A stretch of DNA of 64,000 bases from Lamellibrachia columna (GCA_963662155.1 OY759267.1:15691489-15755488), one strand, 5' to 3'; positions 1-12,187 are shown, counted from the first letter of the stretch. The notes: generated from the sequence alone by a model not told the origin. Numbers and translations: made by a program.

Positions 1-714
1 TTTACTCATAGTGGTGGAACAAATAATTTGCCAACAATGAAGTTCTGCCCTTCCAGGTGGTACCGACATCTGGTCTGGCCCATGGACTATTTCACTTTGA
101 GTAATATCGGTAAATCCTCGGGTGTTTCGAATGTGTGGAACAATATATTCTCGTGGATAGAGGCGGACATGAAATTCATGTATAATCTGATGCCGTTAGT
201 TAAACGTTAATGTGTCATATCAATCGCATGTTATTACTGAAACAACAACGGTTTATTGGACGTTTTCTGTTGTTGCTTTTTACTACTAGTTATTAGTTTA
301 TAAATTGATACTTACTTATTTATGGGTAAGCAAAAAAATTATGATGTATACGGATTTATCTTTAGCTTTATTTTATTTATCTAGAGGTGATGAAGATTCC
401 ATTGAATAATTATGGTGTTCACTACACATTATTCGTGCGTGATAATTACAAGAACCTTGCAAATTATTGGTTGACTTTCTATTGTACTTTCCATTGTACT
501 GTTGTACTTATTAGTTGACTTTCTTAGTGAAGGTACTTATTTATGTACCTTCAAAAAACACATGTCGTGACTACTCACGAATATTGTCATGATAGCATAG
601 CATATACACCGACACTAGAGGCGCCTTTTGGGAGATCTACATGTCAAGAGTATACAGTCATTAGGATGAGCGTCTAGGGTTGGATATGTATCAAAGTATT
701 ACGTTTGTTGTCAC

Positions 715-715
715 A

Positions 716-771
<56 letters not shown>

Positions 772-772
772 C
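715..772. repeat. (CGCA)n microsatellite
   Basis: About 14 uninterrupted tetranucleotide units of alternating purine-pyrimidine sequence are visible. Confidence 0.95.
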
Positions 773-1689
773 ACAGATTGTTAAGAGACTCGTTCATTGG
801 TAAATATATTGATTGACAAATTATCTCGTATTGAAAACTTTGATCGGCCGCGACCCCCCCCCCCCCCCAGCTTACGGCAGATATCTAGGCCTTATTCCGC
901 CTTAAGATGGACTAGTTAACGGGCGTCAAATAGGGCCACGCACGACGCCGAAGTGTAAACAAGTTCAGAGCGGACGTGCGGAAGTCATAGTATGGTTATG
1001 GTGGATGTGTAGGGCCTAGGTTATATTAGGGCAGCACGCGAACCGCGCGAGTACATCCGTCTGATTGATACACTTACTAAGTACTACACCGGTACAGCCA
1101 GAAGGGCATTCGAAAACGGGTGACAACTGCACGGGACATAGCACCAGTACGTCGGTTCTGCAATAGGTAGGCCTCTCATTTGTATTGGGGTTGGTATATA
1201 ACAGAGTCGTTATGTTCATGTCAGCTGTCTATTCCCAAAGCCCGTACACCTCTCACGGGTCAGAAGTACTATAGCCTACGACCGAGAATCGTGTATTATA
1301 AGGCAGACATGGCCAATATCAAAATGTAACCTATATGTATTGCTAAATGGACAACTAGTGCACATATGTGCCAAATCTGAACTCAGTAAGGCTCGGTACG
1401 TCAAACTGTTTTCTACTTCTGGTAAGAGAGACCGGGGCGAGTTGTATACATGGGCACGTTGTTACAGAGTCGTTTTACGAAAACATAGCACACATATGGA
1501 GGTATCATCGACAGTAGTTGGTTGGAAGTTCACCAGCGTACACACTGTCCAAAAATAGGCAGTTAAGAAGGCAAAATTAGCCAGATGTGGACAAAAATAA
1601 CTTTTTAGCTACCTAAACGTTGTTTAGCTATGCTCACATAATATCATCTCACACAACCATTTTTTTTTAATTTTGTTAATAAAATTTGA

Positions 1690-1696
<7 letters not shown>

Positions 1697-1762
<66 letters not shown>
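1697..1762. repeat. (AT)n microsatellite
   Basis: Uninterrupted AT dinucleotide run of about 33 units. Confidence 0.95.
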
Positions 1763-1768
<6 letters not shown>

Positions 1769-2021
1769 TACATAGAATAAGGGGTTATGCCAAGTAGAAG
1801 CTAAACTGAAATTCATGATTTTTTATCGTCCACATGCGTTCAGCAACAAAAATTGTGTTTGGAGTAAATTGTTACAAATACAAAGGTGCAAGTTGTTACA
1901 ACTGTACCAACGCTCGGGCGGCTCGCGCCAATGGCTCAACCAACGAGTGCTGCCAATGATCGAAAGAACAACATTTATTTAACCACGACGTGTGAACGCT
2001 TTCATTCACATGTGAAGTCTA

Positions 2022-2135
2022 GCGTAATGGTTTATACTCAATACTGTAAATGTGTCATACAAAAGTGATAAATATCTAGCGTAATGGTTTATACTCAATA
2101 CTGTAAATGTGTCATACAAAAGTGATAAATATCTC
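2022..2135. repeat. 57-bp direct tandem duplication
   Basis: Two consecutive, nearly identical copies of a 57-bp unit starting tagcgtaatgg and ending gataaatatc. The second copy runs straight into a CR1 LINE 3' fragment. Confidence 0.9.
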
Positions 2136-2254
2136 AGAAGGGCGGGTTATGCAAAGAATTAATGAAAAATTGTTGGACTCTCGATACGCCAGTTGCTTCC
2201 TTGTCCACTTGCCATCTGTGTGTTTTGCCTTGGATGGCAAACTTGTTAAATCTT
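2132..2254 (+). mobile_element. CR1-type LINE 3' end fragment
   Basis: This matches the 3' untranslated tail of the full-length CR1 element at 32.9-37.2 kb, in the opposite orientation. Shared landmarks are the terminal gggcgggtta codons, the ttgttggactctcgata block, a cttgtccacttgccatctg block, and the end ttgttaaatctt. It is a severely 5'-truncated copy without coding capacity. Confidence 0.8.
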
Positions 2255-2628
2255 ATTTTTTGGTAACTAAAAATAACAACGTTGATATATGAAGTTGTAG
2301 ACACCTACGTTGTTATGGACACTGTGTGTAATATGTACAGGTGTGTATAATCCCATTAATGTAATAACAGTAACATGTACGAGTGACACTTGCTTTGCGA
2401 TCTACACATTCTTTGCTGATGATGTAAGAAATAATGCATCTTTTCACAAAAAAGTGACTTTAACTGAACATTCCCGGTCTCCCCTATTGCCCTACTTCTG
2501 GAACGGTGTCACTCGCCAGGATTAAGACCGTGCCAGTAGTAGCATAGGCGATCAAAAACTACCCTAAAATGTTGAAATATCTTGAATAAAATTAAGGATA
2601 AATCTCGATATTGGCAATGTCTGGCTTA

Positions 2629-2688
2629 GTCTCAAGTCTCAAGTGGTTTACTCCAAACAGCCCAAACTTGGGCTAACGCAGGAGTTTG
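2629..2688 (-). mobile_element. SINE tail fragment
   Basis: The stretch is homologous to the tail of the tRNA-derived SINE at 43,331-43,536 (shared ctcaagtctcaagt and gctaacgcaggagttt). The tRNA-like head is missing. Confidence 0.65.
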
Positions 2689-4992
2689 TGGTGGACTGTG
2701 CGCATGCGCTGTGGGTGGTACTGATTTTGATGATTTTGTTATAATACTTGTTGTCACAACGTCTAGGCATTTCAGACAGTATTGAATAAAACATAAACGC
2801 GAACAGTTTAACGTAGGTTTTTACTGGGCCTGTTTTGCAGGTGTCTATTGTGTAGGCAAGTCGGCAGCGTACTGTCCGAGTGTCTATATGCACCGGCTTG
2901 TTCCCGATGATGTTCCAGGTGGTTTCATTGCCGCTTGGAACCTGTGTCCCTCAGATGGATGCGATGAATTATATGGTAGTCTTGTTATGAGGTGATCACC
3001 CGAGGTCGTCTAGTACGGGATAGATTATGTGTGATTCCAGCGCCTGATGTGACAAGGATACCAGTGGTGACATTTGTGTCGGGGTTTCCTGTTATCCGAT
3101 CGTGTTGACAGATCGTGACAGACACTTGTGTTGAAATATTCGCTTTTAATTTTTTTGTTTGCTTTGTTGTCCAGCAATATATGTATAGCATTCTTCTTGT
3201 CGAGTGCGCTGCAATGTTTACAAACTGTCTAGTTAACCCAGCTGGTGGAGGGGGCATACTCTGATACATAGACCGTGATTACATCAAATAACCTGCTAGT
3301 CACTTAAGGGTCGTCGTTTAAGTTCTCAAAGTCGAAAAAACGTATGATGCTTAGTATTAGTTCAGACCACCAATACGTAGGCCTATGTGGTGTGAGACAT
3401 AAGATAATGTATATATTGACAATCAAAAAACATTCATTTGTCCTGCGAGACCGCCATCCACCAATACATAATACTGTACGTTATATTTGGATTTTAAGGA
3501 CTTGTGCGACCACCCCTAAGGTTATTGCATACCTCGCATACAATCTTCATAGATTCGTCGTTCTCATAAGTGTGGTGTTTGTGGAATTTTTATAGGTTGT
3601 CATAGTGCTAAGTGTTGTAGTTTGCCGACGGAATTAACAAGTCCTCGTTTACCAACTTGGATTATGCGGGCTCTTACCTTAAAGTGAAACCAAAGGCATT
3701 TTTGGGGCTTTTGCATCTATTTTCAAGTTAGTACTTGAAAACTAACCATTTGCAACTATAATAAAAATATCATGCAAGTGGTTAACTAAATATATCTCGT
3801 TGAACACCGAAAATCTTTTTTACATGGGTAGCGCCATATTTCTTCAGATTCCTACGTCAAGAGTGCTGACTAGGTTCCCCACAATTCCAACTTTAAACGC
3901 CTGTCCTGATCGCAGACGCAGACGATTTTAGTCACATACTTACCAATAAGTTTGGATATGCTGTTTGCGTCTAAAATCAACTTATTTCGCAAGATAGTCC
4001 ATTCATTAATTGTTTACTAACCTCCTCTCGTTCCGATTTGACAGTTCTCTTAATCGAGTGTTTGTATGTTGTCGAAGCCTTCGGTTGAGGTACACGCTGG
4101 AAGATTGTCTGTACCGCTTCAGGCTTTAACGATAACTCTGTACTTCACTGAATGATGCTTACATCCGAATGCTGCACTGTACGGCATTGTAATATTTTTT
4201 TTTGCTGCGCGTAAATCCAATATAAAAGCAAATAAAAATGTAACCGCACACCTCAACCACATTAAAATACTCGCCATACGCACATCCTACGTCACAGCCG
4301 CTGATTGGTCAAAATTGCAATCACTGATGAATATGTCAGCCTCCACGAAAAATTACATAACACCAGAATTTCGCACTTTTAGAACATATGCCCTGTTATC
4401 CACTTAGTAATATTCCTGGTTATAGTTGCACATGGTTTGTTTTTAGGCATTCTTATAGGGGCAAAGACCCAAAACAATGACTTTGGTTTCGCTTTAATAT
4501 TGGAACCTCATTAATCCGGACACCTTGGTCCCATGTATATGTCCAGAATAACGAGATTTTCGGACAAACTAATCTTACAATTTAATTAAGTATATCGCAA
4601 AAAAATCGCAAATGCATGGCTTGACTGTCACATGGCATCACTCATCGGATTAATTACTGCTACATTTTCGCCTTTTATAATTATACATTTTGTATATCGA
4701 AATGTAGTTACTAATATAAAAAATTGCATACAAAATAAAAAGTACCCTAAAATAAAAAAAACTTTCATCTTATTTATGGGATTCAACCCCGCAACTTAAA
4801 GGCTACCATACCCAAATTTACATTGCAATTGATGTGATTTGATCAGTACTATTTACCCCTACTGCTCATTGGCCTAAGCAGGCATTGGCAAGTGATCTTA
4901 AGGGAGTAAGCCCTACAGAAAAACCGGAGGGGAGCCCCGAAAATGGTCTGGTGTCTACCTTGCCGCCGTCCTGCAGCCGAACTCATGCCAAA

Positions 4993-5658
4993 TTCAGCAC
5001 GGGTTCAATACGGGGGCAGTCGTACACCTCGAGCTATTCAGCACGGGTTCAATACGGGGGCAGTCGTACACCTCGAGCTATTCAGCACGGGTTCAATACG
5101 GGGGCAGTCGCCCACCTCAAGCTATTCAGCACGGGTTCAATACGGGGGCAGTCGTACACCTCGAGCTATTCAGCACGGGTTCAATACGGGGGCAGTCGCC
5201 CACCTCAAGCTATTCAGCACGGGTTCAATACGGAGGCAGTCGCCCACCTCAAGCTATTCAGCACGGGTTCAATACGGGGGCAGTCGCCCACCTCAAGCTA
5301 TTCAGCACGGGTTCAATACGGGGGCAGTCGCCCACCTCAAACTATTCAGCACGGGTTCAATACGGGGGCAGTCGTACACCTCGAGCTATTCAGCACGGGT
5401 TCAATACGGGGGCAGTCGCCCACCTCAAGCTATTCAGCACGGGTTCAATACGGGGGCTATCGCCCACCTCAAGCTATTCAGCACGGGTTCAATACGGGGG
5501 CAGTCGCCCACCTCAAGCTATTCAGCACGGGTTCAATACGGGGGCAGTCGCCCACCTCAAGCTATTCAGCACGGGTTCAATACGGGGGCAGTCGCCCACC
5601 TCGAGCTATTCAGCACGGGTTCAATACGGGGGCAGTCGCCCACCTCAAGCTATTCAGC
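4993..5658. repeat. 44-bp minisatellite, about 15 copies
   Basis: The unit starts ttcagcacgggttcaatacg and repeats every 44 bp for about 666 bp. Two interspersed variants differ at the end of the unit: gtacacctcgagct versus cccacctcaagct. The unit has no stop in any forward frame and 44 is not a multiple of 3, so long forward ORFs of 44-residue period arise as artefacts; their apparent starts are not convincing. The array lies just upstream of an RTE LINE remnant and may have been part of its 5' region (inference). Confidence 0.95.
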
Positions 5659-5785
5659 TCCCGGCCAATAAGATGCAGACCCGCCACTGTCCATCTGCTC
5701 CAATGGATATTTGGCGCTTAGAACATTGTTGACAAGTGGACTGACTACTTCTTACAATGCAAACCAAATAGATTCAAGAGGATAT

Positions 5786-6190
5786 TCGAATGGCAAGCTG
5801 GAATGTCAAGACCATGTGTAATAGACTGGCCGACGATCTGCAATCGATCTCGACAACGCTCGCAAGACTGCAATGATCGACTGGGAGCTGAACGAGCTGA
5901 CCATCTGACGGAAAGCAATTTAACTTCGCCTGCTTGAGAGCCAAGACAAAAGTGCGCCGATACCTCGTGAGAAAACTGCTCATCGTCGATGTCGCGCTAA
6001 CTCGTACCGGGTTGAGCTCTAGAAAACATACCAGAGGCAAGAGAAGAGGCTGGATAGTTTTCACCGTCGCTGTCTCAGACATGGTTTCGAACACACAAGT
6101 ACTGGAGCGTGCTTTCTCCATCAGCATAATGTACGCTATTAAACTGGCGAAGTCTGCGATGGCTCTGTCACGTTCGTCGAATGGTTGACA
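5786..6190 (+). mobile_element. RTE-type LINE, internally deleted remnant
   Basis: The frame from about 5,786 reads MASWNVKTMCNRLADDLQSI, the typical start of an RTE-clade AP endonuclease. From about 5,910 another frame reads DGKQFNFACLRAKTKVRR followed by LLIVDVALT, which corresponds to the catalytic block of RTE reverse transcriptase with the FADD motif degraded. VSNTQVLERAFSISIMYA near 6,090 matches the C-terminal region. Most of the endonuclease and the reverse transcriptase start are missing, so a roughly 3-kb ORF has collapsed to 400 bp. Nonfunctional. The assignment rests on remembered family motifs. Confidence 0.65.
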
Positions 6191-6297
6191 GTCGTGTAAG
6201 GGAGCAGTTTTGTCGGGAACACATAATATAGAGTTTAGTTGTAGCTTGTGTTGATAGGTTTCCTAAGTTTGTTGATGGTGTCATTACTTGCCACCAT

Positions 6298-6735
6298 ATG
6301 GCAGCACCCTGGGTAATCCAATGCATTCTACCACTACTTAAACAGTTACACTGGCTTCCAGTTTCTTATCGAATTAATTTTAAGCTGTCCACTCTTACAT
6401 ATCGTGCTCTATCTACACAACAACCGCCCTACTTAGCTAGTCTCCTGCATCTTTCAAATATCCCTAGGCAGTTAAGATCATAAATTTCACAACTTATTGT
6501 ACCTAAAACAAAACTTAACTTGGGTAAACGTGCTTTCTCTGTCGCTGCGCCTAGGGTCTGGAATGAACTCCCTATCACTTTGAAACTATTGCTATTTAAA
6601 AAAAAAAACTCAAGACATATATATTCCAAATTGCATTTCCACCATAAATGTTTGGTCGTCCCTCGTTCTGATACTGACTTTTGCGCGTCCCTGTTCACGA
6701 TTATGCTTAATGATTCTGTTTTGTTGCGCCTCTGA
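6298..6735 (+). mobile_element. L2-like LINE, 3' end of ORF2 (broken)
   Basis: The fragment encodes LLKQLHWLPVSYRINFKL and, after an in-frame stop near 6,481, RAFSVAAPRVWNELPITLK. The intact L2-like LINE at 44.4-46.9 kb carries the same conserved C-terminal blocks (HWLPVRKRIEYKLL and PTLWNSLPLELR). It is a 5'-truncated inactive copy followed by AT-rich sequence with a TTATTATTATT tract near 6,770. Confidence 0.75.
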
Positions 6736-7119
6736 GCTCAGGTTCCTGAGGATATAGGTGCCATATAAGTTAATAATTATTATTATTATTGATAATATAG
6801 TTAATTAGTTATTATAGTTATAAATATTTTTCTTATAGTTAATTGCATTTACTGTGTAGGTTGCTGATCATATTACTGATAATTATTAATTAAGTTGTTT
6901 ATATTTAACATTTACCCAAGAGGCAGGGGTCACGTGTGATCACTATGAGGGGCACTGTCCCAGTGGGCCAGGCATGATCCCTCAGTCAACAAGACAAGAA
7001 CCCTGTTTTGGATTTGTCATGCCTGAGTATCGTTGACAGTTGATATTAAAAAAAAAACATTCCTCTAGCCTTAACAAATAAGATCAGTAAAGGACTATAG
7101 ATGACTGGAGTCAACTTGT

Positions 7120-8170
7120 TGTTGTTCGTACAATTTGGCGTGTACCGAGAGATGTCCTGTATGGAGACCTTGTGACTGGGTCGCGGCCTACTGGCCGTCC
7201 ATATCTCCGCTTCTTCTTCTCACGACGTGTGAGGGAAAGGTGTCGGAATATGTAGTGTGTGCACATTGACTGACATATATCCCAAAGTACCCTGCCATGT
7301 CGTAGAATGATATTCTCTTCCCATGGTGAGATGTCATCCAACTGTCTGCTGATACATTGTATGCGCTCTTCGGAGATTTGAAGTAAACTCTGTCGAGCAT
7401 CTTATGCATCTTATGCGTGCAATGCGGAATGGTGATGAGATCGATGCCGTGCGCCATCGTGTACATCACAGCATCAACCGTTGTGTGGCTGCGATGCCCG
7501 TCCAGTATTATCATATATCGATTGTGTGCAGATGAGTTTGTGTACTGCACAACATGTTCCAGGCATTTAAGAAATAGCTCGCGTCTGTCCAACCGCTTGC
7601 ACTTGCGTAACCCACGGACTGTGGCGGTGCACCCTGCATCAGCTGGTCCACCATTCGCTTTCGGGGGAAGATGAGGAACGGCGGAAGGTAGGTCCCGGCG
7701 GCACTTATTGCACATATCACCGTCACGGTAGATCCCCGTTCGCCGCTGGTCATCTTCGCTACCTGGCGGACCCCCATAGAAGCCACGACCTTGCCTGGTT
7801 GGTGAACATTCGTAATCCCAGTTTCGTCCATATTCCACACCTTGGACGGAAGGTAATCGTTTCCGTTGAGTAGTTCCTTGAAGATTGTCAAGAACCTTTT
7901 CCCTTTTGGTCTGTTAAACCCAACAGCCCTTGAAATGTTCGTACCCTATGGTTGACGAACGCTCAGATCAGGAGGTCTTCACAGAAAGCCTCTGAGCCAG
8001 TCTTTTCCAGCCAACTTGTTCGCCTGGTTGAACGGGTGGTTTAACCCTGCGGCCATTGCCACGTAGTATGCCAGACGTTTGACATCAATTGGTGTCAAGC
8101 CAAGGCCATCTCCATCTCCAACGCCGATGGGGAACCCTACCGTATCTCCCCAGGTGTGCCTGACCATGAC
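7120..8170 (-). pseudogene. pogo/Tigger-type DDE transposase, broken
   Basis: Three - strand segments in different frames together resemble a pogo-class (DDE_1) transposase. The N-terminal part (7,979-8,167) contains NKLAGKDWLRGFL. The middle part (7,511-7,891) has VWNMDETGI, the first catalytic Asp block, then VTSGERGSTVTVICAIS and LPPFLIFPRKRM. The later part (within 7,188-7,560) has MIILDGHRSH, the second Asp block, and LITIPHCTHKMHKML. Frameshifts separate the segments and no helix-turn-helix N-terminus is visible, so it is inactive. Terminal inverted repeats were not found. Ordinary members have one ORF of about 500 residues. Confidence 0.8.
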
Positions 8171-8663
8171 TTCAAAATGAATATTCAGGATAATTAATCG
8201 TAATGAAGGTTTAATATACTCAGGTTAATTACGCATACGTGTTGTTTATTTTATATTTAAAAAGTGGTGCACAGAGTCTGATAGTAGTATTATAATAATT
8301 ATTGAAGGCATGTCTGTTCAGTTTATATATGTTTGTCCACATTTACAACATGTTAATATACCACTGAGGCGGGGCAAAACGCCTACATAGGCGTATTGCC
8401 CCTTTAGCTGGTAGGCGTCTCGCCCCAATGGTACTGTTTTGATCAATCGGTGGCGTCCAACAAGCGTCCTTTTATCACCCACAATCGATGCTGCTAATGT
8501 GTTTACAAGTTACTTGTGATGACATATGCCTAGTTACAAGACAGCACCATTAGTTACCATGATTTTATTAACACAAATGTGGACATAAAATTTAATATCA
8601 ACATCGAGAACAACATAAAACATTGATTTTCACACCTACCTTTGAACTCCGACAGTAGCGCGC

Positions 8664-9065
8664 ATGTATCAAGAAAGCGATAGATGGCAGCACTCGAAAC
8701 AGCATAATGACAATAGCGGTTGTTTAGAAGCGAGCGTCAGAATGATTTATTGTGTTGCATTCGATTGTAGTGCAAACAGTAGTAAGAATAGAGTAACATG
8801 TAGTTGGCTTAAAGTCCCAACGGAGCCAACTTTGTTTAAAAAAAGCAAACTTCAAGCCGACGGAACACAGCCGTCTTTGCTCGCTTCGAGAAAACTTGTT
8901 TTACTGCGACCCGGACCAGAGAAGATGGCAGCCCTGGCTTATCCTGGTGCTAACATCTCTTTGAAAGAGGATATTGTGCCAACATTATTTCTAGTAGTGG
9001 AAGCTACGTTGATGCCATCAATAGGCATAGGAGATCTTTATATGGAAGTAAGAGTAATGTTTTGA
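8664..9065 (+). other. Possible degenerate THAP-type zinc finger ORF
   Basis: The 133-codon ORF contains MIYCVAFDCSANSSKNR, which recalls the start of a THAP zinc finger (Cys-x4-Cys followed by a short basic stretch), then WLKVPTEPTLFKKS, reminiscent of the next THAP block. The distal Cys-His pair is not seen, and the remainder resembles nothing known to me. If real it may be the remnant of a P-element-like transposon or a decayed host exon. Weak call. Confidence 0.3.
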
Positions 9066-9199
9066 CCACGTCACATGTGTATGCATATGGTAGATATATG
9101 ACGAGAAGTTTGGCGGCTCTATGTGGTCGTTTTCATGGTTAGGTCAGAAAGTAAATCAGATCGAAGTCAACGTCTACTGGCGTCGTTAAGCTCCTTGCA

Positions 9200-9213
9200 T
9201 TTACACACACACA

Positions 9214-9244
<31 letters not shown>

Positions 9245-9330
9245 GAGCATGCACGCACACGCACGTGCACACCCGCACACGTACGCGCGCGCGCGCGTAC
9301 GTGTGCGGGTGTGCATGTGCATGTGCGTGT
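9200..9330. repeat. CA/CG-rich microsatellite with perfect palindrome
   Basis: (CA)n and (CGCA)n runs lead into a 48-bp perfect palindrome at 9,267-9,314 with a (CG)n core flanked by GTAC. The whole tract alternates purine and pyrimidine, the pattern that favours Z-DNA or cruciforms. Confidence 0.9.
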
Positions 9331-9686
9331 TTTTCTGTTGGCATATAGTACATACAATATTAAAACACCGAAAAGCATTTTAGATAGTGCCTTGTTTTCA
9401 TTCCCTTTAATCTTGATGACACGCCATGTTAAACATAGCCCCGATTTGGGTTTTTCGTTTGGCGGGCTACGTTGGTGCAAGAGTATCAAAGCGAATAATA
9501 TAATACAATATAATAATAATCACAATGTTAAATAGCCAAGTTAAATTCGGTAGATATTGATTAGCGCGATGAAACAAGCTTATAAATTATATTAACGGCC
9601 GGGAACGGTTTAATTAACTTAAAGTAATTAAGTTTCTATGACGTTGACAAATCACGGTAATGCTTCTCATGTGTATGTCTTACGCA

Positions 9687-9757
9687 ATTACATTGCCTAG
9701 ATGTTAACAATTACATTGCCTAGATGTTAACAATTACATTGCCTAGATGTTAACAAT
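9687..9757. repeat. Short tandem repeat, 3 copies
   Basis: Three copies of a roughly 24-bp unit containing attgcctagatgttaacaat, ending just before the low-coordinate LTR of the gypsy element. Confidence 0.85.
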
Positions 9758-9764
9758 TCGGTGG

Positions 9765-9950
9765 TGTTGTGTTGTGTGTCTGTATGTTACGTGAGTGATA
9801 CCTCAGTGATCAATACGATGCACAACAATACATGTTTAATTATATACATTGGTGTGGCGCCTCTGTCTATAGCAGTGGGGCCTAGCGCTATGCTACATAC
9901 ATACTAGTTACATTTGATGCCGTCTAGGTGATGCGTGTAAGAACACTACA
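9765..9950 (-). repeat. Gypsy 3' LTR
   Basis: On the - strand it starts TGTAGTGTTC and ends ACACAACA, the TG...CA termini of an LTR. Just inside it, the - strand reads cttggggatgaa, a plausible polypurine tract. It shares blocks with 19,763-19,993, for example gagtgatacctcagtgatca, but lacks about 37-45 bp present there. Confidence 0.7.
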
Positions 9951-10086
9951 TTCATCCCCAAGTTGCTTATATACTGTCTTTAGTATAATATAGAACAGAC
10001 AATTTCTAACTAGTCAAAAGAGATAGTCACTAATACAGAACATGTCTGTCAAGTCCAAGGTAGTCACACGTGACTGCATATTGTCG

Positions 10087-10200
10087 CTATTTAGCCAGTT
10101 CTTAAACATCTAACACTATTTCGCCAGTTCGTAAAAATCTAGCACTATTTCGCCAGTTCGTAAACATCTAGCAGTATTTCGCCAGTTCGTAAACATCGAG
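10087..10200. repeat. 29-bp tandem repeat, about 4 copies
   Basis: The unit contains ttcgccagttcgtaaacatc. The array lies between the gypsy 3' LTR and the integrase C-terminus, inside the element. Confidence 0.9.
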
Positions 10201-10449
10201 ATGTGCGAGCGTCTTCCTCGGTCGCGATGATCGCCGGGGTTCAAGGGTCGTCTCAGCAGGAAATGCGTTGCTGCGTGTCTCCTCAAACTCAGCATACGGT
10301 GCGTCGCTGGGGGCTGTCTCAGCATGAGCCCTGACATCTCACGCGTTCACTGGAATCGCCTGTGTATCTGTGATTGTCGGAGAGTAGACGTCGTTGTCAA
10401 TGTCGCTGTCAATGACCACAATACCCAGTTCGAGTTTAATTAGTTTGAA

Positions 10450-11387
10450 GTGTCATGCATTTCGTGTGGTGTTTCGATTCGTTTCGTTTCGCTGTAATCA
10501 TGGTCCCTTTCCTGTTCACCACTGTATACGGACGATGGTCGAATGGTGATGTTAGTTTATCTTTCCTGTGTTGTCATACTACCACTGTGTTTCCTGGAAG
10601 CATTTGGCGTGTGATGTCGTTTCTTATCCGCATACGATTTCATTTGGTCTTTCTCGTGTTTGTCGTTCGTTGTCAGCTTTGTGTTCAGTGGGGATTTCTG
10701 TGTTTGTGTGATCGTGTTCGGCTGTTTGATTCTCATCTCGCGGTTGAAAAGAGCTGTTGCAGGTGCAATACCAGTCGATAAATGAGGAGTTGCCATGTAG
10801 TTTCGGAGGAACTTGTACAACTCTTGTCTCAACGATTTATCTTCGATCAATGCTGCTTTCATCACTTTCCCCAAGTTTCGCATGAAGCGTTCCGCTTCAC
10901 CATTCACTTATGACCACAACGGAGTAATCCGATGGTGTTTGAATCCCATATGTTTCCCGAAGGTGTGGAATTGATGACTGTTGAATGGGGTTCCGTTATC
11001 AGTTTCTCGGGAATTCCCAGCATAGAAAACATTGTCGAACGCAGGTGTGACGCTGTTGGCGCATGTAGGGTGTACTACTTCAATGACATGATATTGTGAG
11101 TATCTGTCAATCATCACCAACACTGACTGAAACGACCCGTAGAAGGCTGCGCTTATTTCCTGCCATGGATATCCAGGTGTGTCTGACATGTGCAGGGGTT
11201 CTGGACGTGGCGAAGGTGTGTTGGCTTGGTATGGAATGCATGCAACTATTCGCTCAGCCATCATTGCATCTACCTTCGGGAACCATGTCTTCATGTGGAT
11301 CAGTTTCTTCGATTTCACGAGGCCTTGGTGACCTTGGTAACCTTGGTGAACCAAATTTATGGCTTTGACACGCAGCGTTTGTGGCAT
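10450..11387 (-). pseudogene. Gypsy integrase, inactivated
   Basis: In the first - strand segment (10,908-11,387) a zinc-binding region shows two His in VHQGYQGHQG, but the CxxC pair is reduced to CIPYQ. The core follows with WQEISAAFYGSF, where the first catalytic Asp appears to be Ala, and ETDNGTPFNS with the second Asp. The segment ends at a stop right after ITPLWS. The next segment (10,557-10,907) continues NGEAERFMRNLGKV, which holds the expected catalytic Glu, and goes on to a basic C-terminus. Lost catalytic and zinc residues plus the stop make it nonfunctional. Its place after RNase H matches Ty3/gypsy pol order. Confidence 0.8.
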
Positions 11388-11399
11388 AACGAAGCGTTT

Positions 11400-12187
11400 T
11401 CCTCACAACACGATATCACGATTCGGCATGGTGCATAACTCATTCACGATCTTATGATAGACTCTGAATGGGCTGTCCGCTGGTGTCACATTGGTGATTA
11501 GTTTGTGCCATTTTCCAGTGTGTATCGCTTCTGCGACTTGTTGTAAATCTTGTATGTAGAGTTTCTCTCTTGATTTCACCCACGGCGAGGCATTCTTGAA
11601 GTTGGTGTATTCCTCTGCCATCTTCTCGGCTCTACTGGATTCAGTTGTAGCCAGTGGATGTCTGGAACAGTAGTCAGCTGGTTTTTCCGTTGCAGGTCGG
11701 TATTTGACGATCAGACCGTACTGCTGGAGACGTAATGTCCATCGCTCAATTCTTGCAGGTGGGTTTGACCTCGAGTTGTTGTATATCGCCACCAGTGTTG
11801 CCATAGAGATAGAGGTGAATCTTTTCAAAACCTGAATACCACTGCAAGTGCTTCTCGCTCCGTTTGTGAGTAGCGTTTTTTTTTACCGGTGTCAATGCAC
11901 GACTTGCATAGTTGATGATCTTCTCGTCTTCTCCGCTACGTTGGGTCAGGATATCACCAAAGCCAACGGGACTAGCATTAACAATAACTTCCGTGCCTTT
12001 CTTTGAATTTGTGAATTGTCTCCCAAGACCACTTGGTAGACGTCTTCGTCAGGTCACGAAGTGGTTCAGTGATTGTGACACAGTCGGGGATGAAACGTTA
12101 ACAGTAATTTGCCCAACCGAGCAATTATCGTACCTCATTTGCGTCTCGCGGTGTCGTTTCTTCGTGTATGGCTTCCACTCTGCTTAA
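11400..12187 (-). pseudogene. Gypsy RT C-terminus and RNase H, broken
   Basis: On the - strand 12,140-12,020 reads LGWANYC, RFIPD and EPLRDLTKTSTKWSW, the connection region after the RT palm. About 12,000-11,830 reads ASPVGFGDILTQRSGEDEKI with NYASRALTPVKK, an RNase H start. 11,828-11,403 reads RIERWTLRLQQYGLIVKYRP and KPADYCSRHP, the RNase H end and linker. Frame changes occur near 11,830-11,880. The right boundary at about 12,187 is where repeat block A interrupts RT. Confidence 0.8.

Larger units (their letters stand above)
1..4880. other. Gene-poor region with small repeats
   Basis: I recognise no protein-coding gene here; the open frames are short and match no family I know. It holds a CGCA microsatellite (about 715-772), an (AT)n run (about 1,697-1,762), a 57-bp tandem duplication (2,022-2,135), a CR1 LINE 3' end (2,132-2,254) and a SINE tail (2,629-2,688). 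The rest is AT-rich unique-looking DNA. Confidence 0.6.

Noticed and set aside
4993..5658. CRISPR-like array
   Set aside because: The units are contiguous with no unique spacers, no cas genes exist and the genome is eukaryotic.
4885..5721. Two overlapping + strand ORFs of 278 and 242 codons with 44-residue repeats
   Set aside because: Both translate the same 44-bp minisatellite in different frames; the 278-codon frame opens without ATG, and no domain is present.
7417..7674. + strand 85-codon ORF
   Set aside because: Antisense to the pogo transposase remnant; no similarity of its own.
9123..9489. His/Thr/Arg-rich ORFs over the CA/CG tract
   Set aside because: Microsatellite translation on both strands without any domain.
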